Assembly (NCBI GenBank): GCA_900544305.1
Contig: UQUV01000005.1
Span: forward strand, 54,708-118,707
DNA: 64,000 nucleotides
Direction of reading: 5' to 3'
Source of the DNA: an uncultured Porphyromonadaceae bacterium
GTDB taxonomy: Bacteria; Bacteroidota; Bacteroidia; Bacteroidales; Muribaculaceae
Shown here: in pieces, positions 16,886-26,859 of the stretch
How positions within the stretch are numbered: position 1 is the first letter of the stretch
How the letters are laid out: every line of letters begins with the position of its first letter
The notes under the pieces: generated by a model
Told to the model about the DNA's origin: nothing
Seen by the model: the letters and a program-made list of their open reading frames with translations, nothing else
The model's database searches: none
Position numbers and translations under genes: made by a program

Positions 16886-18553
16886 CTAATAGGAGAAAGA
16901 GCTTCCGCCCAAAAATTCCCGCAACAGGCTTGTCGACGGTATCTGAGTGGCAGGGATAGCCTTGAAATAGTTAAGGAAACGGAGAAGTCTGTAAGCCTCG
17001 GCATATTCCGGCGCATTGTGAGGCACCTGTTTCAATATCGGTTCCGCAAACTCTTTCATGACACCCAACTCAAACAGCAGCGAGGAGTTGAACATGGCAT
17101 CAGCATTCTCCTGGAACGGGAATATCCACTTTTCTTCGCCGCGGCGCACGCTCGGCCAGCGGGTAATCGTGTCGAGAGCCGATGCTCCGCGATACTTGTA
17201 GTCGCGTATGATGCGGCGCAGAAGACGGTTGTCAGTTGTCGGCACCCAATTGTGGTCGTCAATCACCAACGTGGTCAACGCCGACACATATACCTTGAAT
17301 TTCTGGCTGTCGGGAATTTTCCGGGTCAGCTCCGGATTCAGCCCGTGAATACCTTCCATCAGCAAAATGGAGTTTTCGGTAAGTTTGAGCGTATTGCCCT
17401 TATAGATACGCCGTCCCGAAGCAAAGTCGAATGTAGGCATCGCCACTTCTTCACCGGCAATCAGAGCATTCAAATCTTTGTTGAACTGCTCTATGTCGAG
17501 AGCGTAAAGCGATTCATAGTCATAGTCGCCATTCTCATCACGCGGAGTAGCCTCACGGTTCACAAAATAGTCGTCAAGCGAAATCATCTGCGGCTTGATA
17601 AGGTTGGCAAGCAGATGGATAGACAGCCTTTTGGTTGTCGTGGTCTTTCCCGACGACGACGGTCCGGCAAGCAGCACCACGCGTGCACCGCCTTCGCGGA
17701 ATCGCTCTGTAATCTCGTCGGCAATCTGACCGATTTTCTTGTCATGAAGGGTTTCCGCCACATTTATCAGCATGTTCACGTCGCCATTGTCTACCACCCG
17801 GTTCAGCATTGCCACATCGCCCACGCCGACAATCTGGTTGAACTTGATATAGTCGGTAAAGGCGTTATACATCTTTTCCTGCACGATGGCTTCCACCGGC
17901 TTCGACGGATCGCCCTTAAAATCGGGCGGAAGCAGCAGCATGCCGTCCTTGTAGGGAATCAGGTTGAACACGCTGACGAAGCCCGTCGAAGGCACAAGGT
18001 CGCCGAAATAGCTGTCCACCATGTCCTCCAGCTGATGATAGACGGCATACAGTTCATTGTTCGACTGCAAAAGAGCCACCTTGTCGTCCATGCCTGCCTG
18101 GCGGAATATTTCAATCACATCCGTAGTAAGTTTCATGTAGCGGCAGATAGGGTAGTCGGCCGCCACGATTTCCTCCATGCGGCTTTTCACCGCCTCCACG
18201 CTGAAATCCTTCCGTCCGTTTTCAATCACGCAGAAATAGCCTTTGGAAATGGAATGCTGAATGCGAAGTTTTGCACCGGGATACACGTCGTGGACAGCCT
18301 TCGTCAGCACCATACACAGGGAACGCACATACATGCGCTGTGCCGAAGGGTTCTTGACATCGACATATTCCACCATCTTGGGCATGAAAATAGGGTAGTC
18401 CAGCCCTTCTGTCTTGTTGTTCACATGGGCACAGATAGGCTTGATGCCTATCTTGTCGGATAGACGGCGAAAAATTTCCAGCAATGTTTCGCCCCCTTTT
18501 ATATCGACATAGCTTTCTATGTTTTTACAGTATATCTGCAAAGTGTCAATCAT
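16886..18553 (-). CDS. Nucleoside kinase (uridine kinase-like) with N-terminal TGS-like domain
   Basis: A 555-residue cytosolic protein. The N-terminal part (about 1-60) resembles a TGS fold, the middle region (about 60-260) resembles the threonyl-tRNA-synthetase editing-associated module, and a PRK/uridine kinase domain (about 285-500) carries Walker A GPSSSGKTTT near residue 296, the SLDDYF acidic segment and MEGIHGLN. This architecture is a known nucleoside kinase type in Bacteroidota and Thermotoga, probably for pyrimidine nucleoside salvage. The gene has its own promoter (TTTG at 18604-18607 and TAACTTTA at 18576-18583 on minus). Confidence 0.85.
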   Translation of the reverse strand: MIDTLQIYCKNIESYVDIKGGETLLEIFRRLSDKIGIKPICAHVNNKTEGLDYPIFMPKMVEYVDVKNPSAQRMYVRSLCMVLTKAVHDVYPGAKLRIQHSISKGYFCVIENGRKDFSVEAVKSRMEEIVAADYPICRYMKLTTDVIEIFRQAGMDDKVALLQSNNELYAVYHQLEDMVDSYFGDLVPSTGFVSVFNLIPYKDGMLLLPPDFKGDPSKPVEAIVQEKMYNAFTDYIKFNQIVGVGDVAMLNRVVDNGDVNMLINVAETLHDKKIGQIADEITERFREGGARVVLLAGPSSSGKTTTTKRLSIHLLANLIKPQMISLDDYFVNREATPRDENGDYDYESLYALDIEQFNKDLNALIAGEEVAMPTFDFASGRRIYKGNTLKLTENSILLMEGIHGLNPELTRKIPDSQKFKVYVSALTTLVIDDHNWVPTTDNRLLRRIIRDYKYRGASALDTITRWPSVRRGEEKWIFPFQENADAMFNSSLLFELGVMKEFAEPILKQVPHNAPEYAEAYRLLRFLNYFKAIPATQIPSTSLLREFLGGSSFSY

Positions 18554-18575
18554 AATACTGGTAAATTGTTTGTTG

Positions 18576-18607
18576 TAAAGTTATGGATTTCGGAAGGCAA
18601 TCGCAAA
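18576..18607 (-). promoter_or_regulatory. Promoter of the nucleoside kinase gene
   Basis: On the minus strand TTTG (18607-18604), a 20-bp spacer and TAACTTTA (18583-18576), one base from consensus. Leader about 16 nt. Confidence 0.5.
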
Positions 18608-18651
18608 GAGTTTTGTCTAAAAAAACAAAAAGAGGGAACCGGTCCGGACAG

Positions 18652-18683
18652 AAAAAAGGGGACGAGCAAATCTGCACGCCCCC
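18652..18683 (-). terminator. Terminator of the GLUG-repeat protein gene
   Basis: On the minus strand a stem formed by GGGGGCGTGC and GCTCGTCCCC (two imperfect positions) with loop AGATTT precedes six T. Confidence 0.75.
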
Positions 18684-18717
18684 AAAACAATTGACTGTTA
18701 ATCAAATTCACATCGCC

Positions 18718-21700
18718 TTATTTTACGATAATCTTCAACACGCCACGCTTGCCGTCGGCATCGGTTGCCACTGCGATATACAAACCGCTTTCAACCGAAA
18801 CTTCCATATAGCTGCCGCTGACAGATGCCATTTTCGCACCTTGCAGGCTGTAGAGTTCAATTCTTTCAGCACCATCGGCCGTCAAGGCGTTTCCGTCGAA
18901 ACGGATGTTCAGACCTTCGGCAGCCACGGATTCAACGCCTGAATATCCGGAAACGGCACATGTAGCCTGCACACCGTCGGCCGAAGCAATGACTGAAGCA
19001 GAACCTTCCTTCAGACATGTTACTGTAACCACAGCCTTGTTTCCGTCGACTGTCGGAGCGCTGACACTCAATATTTCAGAATCAGAAACGCTGAATTCTA
19101 TAGCATCAGCATCTGTACCCCAAACGGTAGCCGTCAACTCGAAAGTCTGGCCTTCTTCCAAAGAAACGGACTGAACGTCCAAAGCGATTGCCTGAGCCTT
19201 TTCTTCGAAGTAGAGAATCGGCATGCCTTCGCCTTTCCACGGAGCAGTAACCTCTTCGCCGTAGGCAAATCCGACACCTTCAAAGAACGCCTTGTCCATA
19301 TCGGCCAAATTCTTGTCAGCACCTTCTGTCGTATTTCCGGCTGCTTCCACGCCATTCAAGGCAAGTGCAGCATTTGCATAATTGTTTACCAAGCCTTTTT
19401 CAGCCACCGGTGTCTCGCCTTCGTACCATTCTTCATCAATAAGCGAACGTCCTACGATACGGTGAACTGTATTTTTAGCAACCTCAGCATCGCTCAAGTT
19501 GATTTCCGACAAGGCAACCACAGTGTTTGAAATGACAGGTTCTGCAGCATCGCTTGTCAACTGTTCCCAGTCAGAATCCAGCGAACCGGCTACACCACCG
19601 ACACAGAATCCGTTCCAATTGCTCGGCTCATTGGCCGTAACAGTCCCTTTTACATAGCTTGTTGTCACCAAACCTCTCGTTGCATCACCGACGATACCGC
19701 CAATCGTATTCTTTCCGACAATGTCCACATCGGCATAGCTGTTGCTGATTGTTGACTGACGAGAAGTTCCGACAATACCACCGACATTCGTTCCACCGAC
19801 AACGGTTCCGCTTACACGGCTGGCAGTCACTTCCGCAGAAGTACGCATATCACCCACAATACCGCCCACATTTTCCGATGACGGAGCATTGATTGACAGA
19901 TTTGTCAACGAGCTGGATGAAATCTTTGAATACAATGTCAACTGACCGGCAATACCACCAATCATTGTACTTCCTGTCTCCTCGTTATTGATGACTGCAT
20001 CGAAGACATGGATGTTGTCAATATTCACACTTGTAGCAGCACCACACAACACACCGGCGGTCATTGCGCCATCCAATACATTTATTTCCGGTTTGATAAA
20101 TGTGATATTCTTAATGCTCACCTTTCCAGAACCGGAGTCGTCAGACACGTTGCCAAACAGACCGAGATTGTAGTCCGACGAGTTGACTTTCATATTCTTC
20201 AAGCTATGGTTCTTTCCGTCAAGATTGCCCATAAAGTCGTCAATCGGAGTCCAGGAGAAACCGCCGGCCGACATGTCAATATCGTTGCCAAGCACATAGT
20301 GGGCATCCAAATCATACTTGATTTGCTGCATATCACCTACTGTAGAAATTACATAAGGAGAATCGGCAGAACCGTCACCACCGCCATTGAATTTAGCAAG
20401 AGGCAATGTATACAAATCTATATTGTATTCATCTTCATAATATTTGTAGTAGCCCACCAACATTTTCGGTGTAGCCTTCTCGTCGTAGATCACGCAGATG
20501 CGCAAATCGCCAACCTCATCATTTCCGACATACTGATAAAGCACTTCGCCTTTCTCATTGGCAATACAAAGGTTATCTTCAATTTCCAGCGTTTCCTGAT
20601 TCTTTATCTTTGCAATATAGATATACTCATGCTGATCATCAGTATTGAACATATACGGATTCAGCACAGCTCCGGTAATGTAAGGCGTAAAATATTCACC
20701 GTCCTGTCCTAAATTGAATTCAACAAAATGGTCAAGCGAAGTATCCTTATTGTACCAGCCAATTTTGGCAATCACATTATTATCGGCATCAGCAAATCCC
20801 TGTCCGATACCAAATGCATACTGGTAGCTGTCGCCCTTCGGATAGCGGTCAACATTCGTAGAGAGAAGCACACCGTCATGAACTCCGGAAAAAGTAGTAA
20901 CCACTTCACAAGATGGTATATCAACCATTTGTATCAGTTCAGCACCATTCACATCCTGCATCAAAGCCACCTGTTTGGATTCACCTTCAATGTCGCTCAT
21001 CATATACCATGTCACAACATTTGAACCGATGTGAGCCACCTTTTGCGAATCTTCATCATATACCTCGAATGAATAGAGATAAGTATCCGAGCTGACAACA
21101 TAATCCTCCTGTGAGATAATCACATTCAATTTTCCATCGTTGCTGTAGTCACCGGCCAAAAGATCGCTGTTGGAAAACAGTCCAAACGAACGGAATCCAT
21201 ACAAAGCTCCTTTGGACGCCTGAACCGGTACGGATATCGTTGATACCTTTTCGTAATTCTTGTCATAGATATCAAGCAGATAGTGATTATCTGGAGTCGG
21301 AATCGGATCAGAATAGATATCGTCACTGGGTTCAAAATACGGTTTTTCGTAATAAGACAACACATAATAGATATCATCTCCGACGCGATACGGATTCATG
21401 TATGCACCATTGCTGTAGTTCAAAAGGTCGAAGTCTACAACAAATGTGTGTTCAACCACAGGAGCATCCGATTCCCAACCACCGGGTTTCAACACCTCCA
21501 AATGGATTTCCTGCTTGCTCACACCATCCACTTCCGTCGTCACTTCTTTTTCCAGAAGCACACGCTGATAAGTGTTCCAACCTTCAGAAGCGTCAAAGAA
21601 GAACGCATTGTTTGCATCATACGTACGAACCAGCTCGCCTTTGTTGTTGTATGCACGGATTTCACCTTTCGTATTATGATTATCGTCCACCATATGAAGG

Positions 21701-22167
21701 TAAACCATCACTTCCCAAGTAGAGGCGTCATTGTCAAAAAACTTTTCGGTAATTGTTCCAAACGGCTGTATGCTGTTGACATAGTCACCCTCATCGACAT
21801 TCACTGTCAGCGAACATTGTTCAACATTGTTTTCATCATAAATGACAATATCGGAACTTGCATAGCTGTATTGGCTGTCCGCACTGTTGGTAAACGATTG
21901 GGAAAAAAGCCAGGATGTACCACTGACACTGGTCAGGAATCCCCAAGTCGAAGTTTTCAACTGGAAATCGGACGATGCCGTATTAAGCATGGTCGGCGAC
22001 TGCATTGCTTTTTGAACAAAAAAGCCATTATTGTCGGCCGGTTTCGAAGCAGCAAAAGCCAACGGCTGTTTCTTAAACTTTTCAATACTTACAGAGCCCG
22101 GCGCTGCATAAGCGACACTGCCAAGGCTCGCCATCATTGTACAAAGGAGTAATTCTTTCAGTTTCAT
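18718..22167 (-). CDS. Large secreted GLUG-repeat protein with T9SS-like tail
   Basis: A 1149-residue exported protein starting at the ATG that opens MKLKELLLCTMMASLGSVAYA. The N-terminal 600 residues are beta-rich and acidic, without a recognised family. Residues about 615-870 hold GLUG-type repeats (GGIAGQL, GGIVGDM, GGIVGTS, GGIVGDA), as in IgA-peptidase-like adhesins. A BIG2-like Ig domain (about 1005-1080) precedes a type A T9SS sorting domain (ERIELYSLQGAKM to KIIVK). It is probably a surface protein or adhesin; no catalytic site is visible. The GTG 9 nt upstream could lengthen it by three residues. It is the only gene of its transcription unit. Confidence 0.75.
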   Translation of the reverse strand: MKLKELLLCTMMASLGSVAYAAPGSVSIEKFKKQPLAFAASKPADNNGFFVQKAMQSPTMLNTASSDFQLKTSTWGFLTSVSGTSWLFSQSFTNSADSQYSYASSDIVIYDENNVEQCSLTVNVDEGDYVNSIQPFGTITEKFFDNDASTWEVMVYLHMVDDNHNTKGEIRAYNNKGELVRTYDANNAFFFDASEGWNTYQRVLLEKEVTTEVDGVSKQEIHLEVLKPGGWESDAPVVEHTFVVDFDLLNYSNGAYMNPYRVGDDIYYVLSYYEKPYFEPSDDIYSDPIPTPDNHYLLDIYDKNYEKVSTISVPVQASKGALYGFRSFGLFSNSDLLAGDYSNDGKLNVIISQEDYVVSSDTYLYSFEVYDEDSQKVAHIGSNVVTWYMMSDIEGESKQVALMQDVNGAELIQMVDIPSCEVVTTFSGVHDGVLLSTNVDRYPKGDSYQYAFGIGQGFADADNNVIAKIGWYNKDTSLDHFVEFNLGQDGEYFTPYITGAVLNPYMFNTDDQHEYIYIAKIKNQETLEIEDNLCIANEKGEVLYQYVGNDEVGDLRICVIYDEKATPKMLVGYYKYYEDEYNIDLYTLPLAKFNGGGDGSADSPYVISTVGDMQQIKYDLDAHYVLGNDIDMSAGGFSWTPIDDFMGNLDGKNHSLKNMKVNSSDYNLGLFGNVSDDSGSGKVSIKNITFIKPEINVLDGAMTAGVLCGAATSVNIDNIHVFDAVINNEETGSTMIGGIAGQLTLYSKISSSSLTNLSINAPSSENVGGIVGDMRTSAEVTASRVSGTVVGGTNVGGIVGTSRQSTISNSYADVDIVGKNTIGGIVGDATRGLVTTSYVKGTVTANEPSNWNGFCVGGVAGSLDSDWEQLTSDAAEPVISNTVVALSEINLSDAEVAKNTVHRIVGRSLIDEEWYEGETPVAEKGLVNNYANAALALNGVEAAGNTTEGADKNLADMDKAFFEGVGFAYGEEVTAPWKGEGMPILYFEEKAQAIALDVQSVSLEEGQTFELTATVWGTDADAIEFSVSDSEILSVSAPTVDGNKAVVTVTCLKEGSASVIASADGVQATCAVSGYSGVESVAAEGLNIRFDGNALTADGAERIELYSLQGAKMASVSGSYMEVSVESGLYIAVATDADGKRGVLKIIVK

Positions 22168-22578
22168 AGTAATCACTTTTTTATTTTGCTAAAATTTCCT
22201 ATAATTTCACACTTGCAGGCTGTAAATCATTATATCAGCAGGACACCCACTGCTACAACAACGCAAAAATACAATTCTTTTATTAAAAACAATATTTTTT
22301 CTTTATATTTTTCACCAAAACGCAAAATTTACTTACAAATATTCACATTAGCCCATATTCATACATATAAACAATGTAAAAATACACGTTATACAAATTT
22401 CTGTTAACAACATTGTCTTTTACACAGTAGACACCCACAAAAATCCACTGTAATTTAAGCTTTATTTACTCATATATTTCATTTTTCACCTATCAATCCT
22501 TATCTTTGTAACAAGATCGTAACAATCAATAGGACTGGTAAGCTGGGGAAGCTTCCAACCTAAGAAACAATAAGTCAC
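22168..22578. promoter_or_regulatory. Divergent AT-rich intergenic region with cotransporter promoter
   Basis: About 410 bp without a gene. TATCTTTG at 22501-22508 is an exact -7 box for the Na/phosphate cotransporter gene; a weak TTTC lies 20 bp upstream. The leader (about 22515-22578) contains the palindrome GGAAGCTTCC (about 22547-22556) and the overlapping 5-bp stem AAGCT/AGCTT. I see no clear consensus promoter for the leftward GLUG-repeat gene. Confidence 0.5.
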
Positions 22579-24393
22579 ATGCAATATTCTTTTTTCGATT
22601 TTCTCACGCTCATCGGAGCGGTTGGACTATTCCTCTACGGAATGAAAATTATGAGTGAAGGGCTGCAGAAAGTAGCCGGCGACCGCATGCGCAACATCTT
22701 GTCGGCAATGACCAAAAATCGCTTTGCCGGACTCTTCACTGGTATCTTTATCACAGCGTTGATACAATCTTCTTCGGCATCTACGGTTATGGTGGTGAGC
22801 TTTGTCAATGCCGGACTTATGTCGCTCGCCGATTCTATGGCAGTCATCATGGGAGCAAACGTGGGTACGACCGTCACCTCCTGGATTATCACGATTTTCG
22901 GATTTAAAGTCAATGTCGATGCCTTTGTCCTGCCCCTTATCGGCTTGTCCATTCCATTCATGTTCTCGAAGAAAAGCCACTACAAGTCGATGGGCGAATT
23001 CCTCATGGGTTTTGCATTCCTGTTCATGGGACTTGAGTTCATCAATGCCAATGTGCCTGACTTGAAATCAAATCCGGAAGTGTTCAGCTTCCTTCAAGGA
23101 TATTCCAACCTCGGGTTCGGTTCCGTACTGATATTCCTGCTTACCGGACTTATCCTCACGATGATAATCCAATCATCATCGGCTGCCTTCGCCATCATTC
23201 TCATCATGTGTAGCAAAGGCTGGATTTCGTTCGACCTTGCCTGCGCCATGGTGCTGGGTAGCAATATCGGAACAACCATCACCCCGATTATCGCCTCGCT
23301 CGGAGCAAATTCCGCAGCCAAGAAAGCCGCACTCGGCCACTTGATGTTCAACTGCTTCGGTACTATCTGGGCACTCATCCTCTTCTATCCCTTCGTTGAA
23401 TTCAACACATGGATTACCCACTCCATAGGTTCGCATGACCCGCATGCGCTTATTCGCTTCCTCAACGACCTGGAAACAACAAATCCGGAAGCCTACACTC
23501 TTGCCATCAACGGAAAAGGCGACCCGACAATTCTTTCAAAAATCGCCAGTCTCCAATTCTCTGTATCCTTCGGTCTGTCAATCTATCACACAGCCTTCAA
23601 CCTGGTGAACGTCACCGTTATGATATGGTTTACAAAATACTTTGTGAAAATCGCCGATTTTATCATCAAACCGAAACACAAGGAAGACGAAGACTTCCAG
23701 CTCAAATATATTTCCAGCCGCATGCTCAGTGCTTCGGAACTCAACATTACACAGGCTCAACGCGAAATCATCGTTTATGCCGAACGAATCGACCGTATGT
23801 TCGGAATGGTGAAAACCCTTGCACATACCGACCCTGACTCTGAAGATTTCAACAAATTATATTCCCGCATCGGCAAATATGAAGAAATCGCCGACCGCAT
23901 GGAAATTGAAATTGCCAACTACCTGAACCGCGTAGTGGACGGACGCCTCAGCTACGAAGGCAAGCTCCGTATTTCAGCCATGCTCAACATCGTCAGCGAA
24001 ATTGAAAGTACAGCCGACAGCTGCTACAATCTGGCACGCACAATGGTACGTCAGCATGAAGCAAACATCACGTTCCACGAAGTGGTGAACAAGAACATCG
24101 ACACCATGTTCAAGTATGTCAGCGAAGCCTTTGAAAACATGCTCCTTATTCTCCGCGACATCGAAACTGTCAACGAAAAGGATCTTATGAATTCCTACAA
24201 CAAGGAGCGTGAAATCAACAACTACCGTAATTCACTCCGATCTGAAAATGTCGAAAACATCAACCAGAAGCTCTATCCGTACGAAGAGGGTATCTATTAT
24301 ATGGACATCATCGGTGAAAGTGAAAAATTGGGTGACTATATCATCAATGTCATTGACGGCGTAAAAGCCCAATTCGAAAGTAAAGAAAAATAA
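22579..24393 (+). CDS. Na/Pi cotransporter family protein with PhoU-like domain
   Basis: A 604-residue inner-membrane protein. Residues 1-350 carry two inverted Na/Pi cotransporter repeats (PF02690), marked by GLQKVAGDRMRNIL, the QSSSAST motif and a second QSSSAAFA, plus GANVGTTVT and GSNIGTTIT. A PhoU-like helical domain occupies about 370-595. It takes up phosphate with sodium; the PhoU part is thought to regulate this. It follows its own promoter and is separated from rubrerythrin by 76 nt. Confidence 0.9.
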   Translation: MQYSFFDFLTLIGAVGLFLYGMKIMSEGLQKVAGDRMRNILSAMTKNRFAGLFTGIFITALIQSSSASTVMVVSFVNAGLMSLADSMAVIMGANVGTTVTSWIITIFGFKVNVDAFVLPLIGLSIPFMFSKKSHYKSMGEFLMGFAFLFMGLEFINANVPDLKSNPEVFSFLQGYSNLGFGSVLIFLLTGLILTMIIQSSSAAFAIILIMCSKGWISFDLACAMVLGSNIGTTITPIIASLGANSAAKKAALGHLMFNCFGTIWALILFYPFVEFNTWITHSIGSHDPHALIRFLNDLETTNPEAYTLAINGKGDPTILSKIASLQFSVSFGLSIYHTAFNLVNVTVMIWFTKYFVKIADFIIKPKHKEDEDFQLKYISSRMLSASELNITQAQREIIVYAERIDRMFGMVKTLAHTDPDSEDFNKLYSRIGKYEEIADRMEIEIANYLNRVVDGRLSYEGKLRISAMLNIVSEIESTADSCYNLARTMVRQHEANITFHEVVNKNIDTMFKYVSEAFENMLLILRDIETVNEKDLMNSYNKEREINNYRNSLRSENVENINQKLYPYEEGIYYMDIIGESEKLGDYIINVIDGVKAQFESKEK

Positions 24394-24469
24394 CAACATT
24401 CGCAGTTCTGCGATGAACCTTTATTTTTCCATATTTGTTGAATAAAAAAACAAAAATCGCTCAAACACT

Positions 24470-25012
24470 ATGAAAGAACTGAAAGGAACAAAAACAGAAG
24501 CCAACCTTATGACGGCTTATGCTGGCGAATCTCAAGCAACAAACAAGTACACTTACTATGCTTCAAAAGCAAAGAAGGACGGATATGTGCAGATTGCCAA
24601 AATTTTTGAAGAAACAGCCGGAAACGAACGCGAACACGCAAAAATCTGGTTCAAGCTGCTTCATGGCGGTGCAGTACCCGACACTATGACCAACCTTGCT
24701 GACGCTGCTGCCGGCGAAAACTACGAATGGACTGACATGTATGCCACATTCGCAAAAGAAGCTCGCGAAGAAGGCTTCGACCACATCGCGGAACTCTTCG
24801 AAGGCGTTGCTGCTATCGAAAAGGAACACGAAGAACGCTACCGCAAACTGTTGAAGAACATCAACGACAAGGTGGTATTCTCACGCGACGGCGACTGCAT
24901 CTGGCATTGCCTCAACTGTGGCCACATCCACATCGGCAAAGACGCCCCGCAAGTATGTCCGGTTTGCGCTCACCCGCAGGCTTACTTCCAGCTCCAAGCT
25001 ACTAACTATTAA
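24470..25012 (+). CDS. rbr: Rubrerythrin
   Basis: A 180-residue peroxide reductase of anaerobes. The N-terminal ferritin-like domain holds the diiron ligands in MTAYAGESQATNKYTYYA, EETAGNEREHA and EGVAAIEKEHEERY. The C-terminal rubredoxin domain has CLNCGH and CPVCAHP for a Fe(SCys)4 centre. It reduces hydrogen peroxide using electrons from rubredoxin or NADH-linked partners. The -7-like CATATTTG at 24430-24437 may be its promoter. It is part of a local peroxide-stress group with peroxiredoxin and OxyR. Confidence 0.95.
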   Translation: MKELKGTKTEANLMTAYAGESQATNKYTYYASKAKKDGYVQIAKIFEETAGNEREHAKIWFKLLHGGAVPDTMTNLADAAAGENYEWTDMYATFAKEAREEGFDHIAELFEGVAAIEKEHEERYRKLLKNINDKVVFSRDGDCIWHCLNCGHIHIGKDAPQVCPVCAHPQAYFQLQATNY

Positions 25013-25035
25013 TTCGAAAACATTATCAACAATAG

Positions 25036-25065
25036 AAAGGGACCAGCGCAGGTCCCTTTTCTTTT
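25036..25065 (+). terminator. Terminator of rubrerythrin gene
   Basis: AAAGGGACC (25036-25044) and GGTCCCTTT (25051-25059) with loop AGCGCA, then TCTTTTT. Confidence 0.9.
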
Positions 25066-25130
25066 TCCGTATCCATTAATTGAGGTTAGGGGCGGCGTAC
25101 GGCTTGTCTGTAAACCGTAACCCATAAAAT

Positions 25131-25170
25131 AAGAGAGGCTATGCCGTTTCATTATGGCATAACCTCTCTT
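25131..25170 (-). terminator. Terminator of peroxiredoxin gene
   Basis: AAGAGAGG-c-TATGCC and GGCATA-a-CCTCTCTT pair with one mismatch. On the minus strand TTATTTTAT follows. It lies 26 nt downstream of the peroxiredoxin stop. Confidence 0.8.
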
Positions 25171-25195
25171 TCTAATTATGACTAAATTTTCAGAA

Positions 25196-25906
25196 TTACT
25201 TCTTGCCGAGGCGGCTTTCTACCTCCTCCTTGCTGATTTGCTTCGTGCAGAAGAACCAGTCATAGCAGTGGAGTCCGCTTTCTACGCCTTCCATTCTGTC
25301 CTTTGCCACACCGCAAGAACCTGCCGGCGGAACAATCACTTCGTCTCCCGGACGCCAGTCGGCAGGAAGCGCTACGCCAAAGTTGTCGTTAGTCTGCAAG
25401 CCGATAAGCACACGCTTGATTTCGTCGAAGTTGCGGCCAAGTGAAAGAGGGTAGTACATGATAGTACGAATCTTGTCCTGAGGGTCGATGAAGAACACGG
25501 CACGAACGGCTGATGTGTTGCTTTCGCCCGGCTGAATCATACCGTAGAGGTTGGCAACTTCCATCGTGATGTCGACAACGAGCGGGAACTTGATTTCAAC
25601 GTTCTTCCAGCCTTTCCAGTCAATTTTTTCCTTGATGGTGCGAAGCCATGCAATGTGGCTGTGAAGACCGTCAACCGACAGACCTACGAGCTGGCAGTTC
25701 AACGCTTCGAACTCTTCTGCCATTTTTCCGAAAGTCATGAACTCGGACGTACATACTGGAGTGAAGTCGGCCGGATGGCTGAAAAGGATTTTCCACTTGC
25801 CCTTATAGTCAGACGGGAAATTGATCGGACCTTGAGTCGTTACAGCTTGAAACTCCGGTGCAGCATCACCGATACGCGGCATTGAATAAACTTTAGTAGC
25901 TTCCAT
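25196..25906 (-). CDS. Peroxiredoxin, Prx6 class
   Basis: A 236-residue thiol peroxidase that reduces H2O2 and organic peroxides. The peroxidatic Cys is C52 in HPADFTPVCTSE. The C-terminal arm has further cysteines in AGSCGVA and HCYDWFFCTK, the pattern of archaeal-type Prx6 enzymes that form intramolecular disulfides. The length matches the family. It is transcribed from a consensus promoter (TTTG at 25977-25980, TATATTTG at 25949-25956 on minus), divergent from the MBL-fold/oxyR pair; OxyR control is plausible. Confidence 0.92.
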   Translation of the reverse strand: MEATKVYSMPRIGDAAPEFQAVTTQGPINFPSDYKGKWKILFSHPADFTPVCTSEFMTFGKMAEEFEALNCQLVGLSVDGLHSHIAWLRTIKEKIDWKGWKNVEIKFPLVVDITMEVANLYGMIQPGESNTSAVRAVFFIDPQDKIRTIMYYPLSLGRNFDEIKRVLIGLQTNDNFGVALPADWRPGDEVIVPPAGSCGVAKDRMEGVESGLHCYDWFFCTKQISKEEVESRLGKK

Positions 25907-25948
25907 AATTTATCGTTTTTTATTTGTTATTATTTTTGTTTTCTGATG

Positions 25949-25999
25949 CAAATATAGAGGGCGTTTTTATATTAATCAAACAGATATTTTCTATATTTG
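25949..25999. promoter_or_regulatory. Symmetric divergent promoters, peroxiredoxin and MBL/oxyR
   Basis: Leftward: TTTG (25980-25977 on minus), 20-bp spacer, TATATTTG (25956-25949 on minus). Rightward: TATATTTG at 25992-25999, with no clear -33 box. The two -7 boxes are embedded in an inverted repeat CAAATATAGA/TCTATATTTG, so one regulator could control both directions. Confidence 0.65.
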
Positions 26000-26021
26000 T
26001 ATCGACAAAATCAATAATATT

Positions 26022-26846
26022 ATGAAAATCTCCGTTCTCATCGACAATTCAGCCAGTCAGGACCATCCTGAACTGGAGGCCGAGCATGGCCTGTCTTTTT
26101 TCATCGAGCAGGGAAACACACGGATTTTATGCGATATGGGAGTAAGTTCTGCCTTCTCCGACAATGCGGAGAAAATGGGCATTGACCTGCAATCAGCCGA
26201 TTGGGCGTTCGTATCCCACGGACACCGCGACCACAGCGGCGGACTGGAAACGTATCTCCGGTCGTGTAGGGGTGAGGTATGGCTGTCGCGCCATGTGTTC
26301 GGACACCGGTTCTACTCGCTGCGCCATACCGACAAAAGGGAAATCAGCACAGCTCCGCAGCTTGAAAAGGAATTCAGCAGCCGCTTCCGCTATCTCGACG
26401 GCAGCCAATACATCTGCGAAGGCATTGCCGCCGTTCAGACCACAGCCCATCCTTATGCACAGCCTTACGGTAACCGATTTCTGACAGCAACAGAAAACAA
26501 CAGGGAAACGGCCGATTGTTTCAACCACGAATACGCCCTCTGTTTTCTGTCGGACGACGGCCTGACAATCGTTTCCTCCTGTTCCCACCACGGAGCTATG
26601 AACATCATCGAAGCCTGCCGCCGTTTCACGGGAATCGAAAAAGTGAAAGCCTTTGTCGGCGGACTGCATTTCGTAGACAGCGATGAAACGGAAAAGGAAG
26701 TACAGCAATTTCTCCACGAAAAGCAGCAAGCGGCACCCGAAACCATATTCTATACCGGCCACTGCACAAGCGACAAGGCAAAACGCCTGCTCGCACAATG
26801 CCCTGAAATCCTTTTTTTCCACACGGGCACTATTATTAACCTGTAA
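26022..26846 (+). CDS. Metallo-beta-lactamase fold hydrolase
   Basis: A 274-residue cytosolic protein of the MBL superfamily, resembling the subgroup annotated as 7,8-dihydropterin-6-methyl-(ribofuranosyl)aminobenzene-phosphate synthase-like. Metal ligands are seen in SHGHRDHSGG (HxHxDH, about 66-71), in SSCSHHGAMN and in a late TGHCT. The substrate is not known. It lies 13 nt upstream of oxyR, so the two should be co-transcribed. An oxidative-stress role is inferred from this location only. Confidence 0.75.
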   Translation: MKISVLIDNSASQDHPELEAEHGLSFFIEQGNTRILCDMGVSSAFSDNAEKMGIDLQSADWAFVSHGHRDHSGGLETYLRSCRGEVWLSRHVFGHRFYSLRHTDKREISTAPQLEKEFSSRFRYLDGSQYICEGIAAVQTTAHPYAQPYGNRFLTATENNRETADCFNHEYALCFLSDDGLTIVSSCSHHGAMNIIEACRRFTGIEKVKAFVGGLHFVDSDETEKEVQQFLHEKQQAAPETIFYTGHCTSDKAKRLLAQCPEILFFHTGTIINL

Positions 26847-26859
26847 AACAGAACGAACA

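Noticed and set aside
17018..18463. 481-codon plus-strand frame opposite the nucleoside kinase gene
   Set aside because: Composition (His/Arg/Val-rich) is that of a shadow; the kinase on the minus strand has intact motifs and a promoter.
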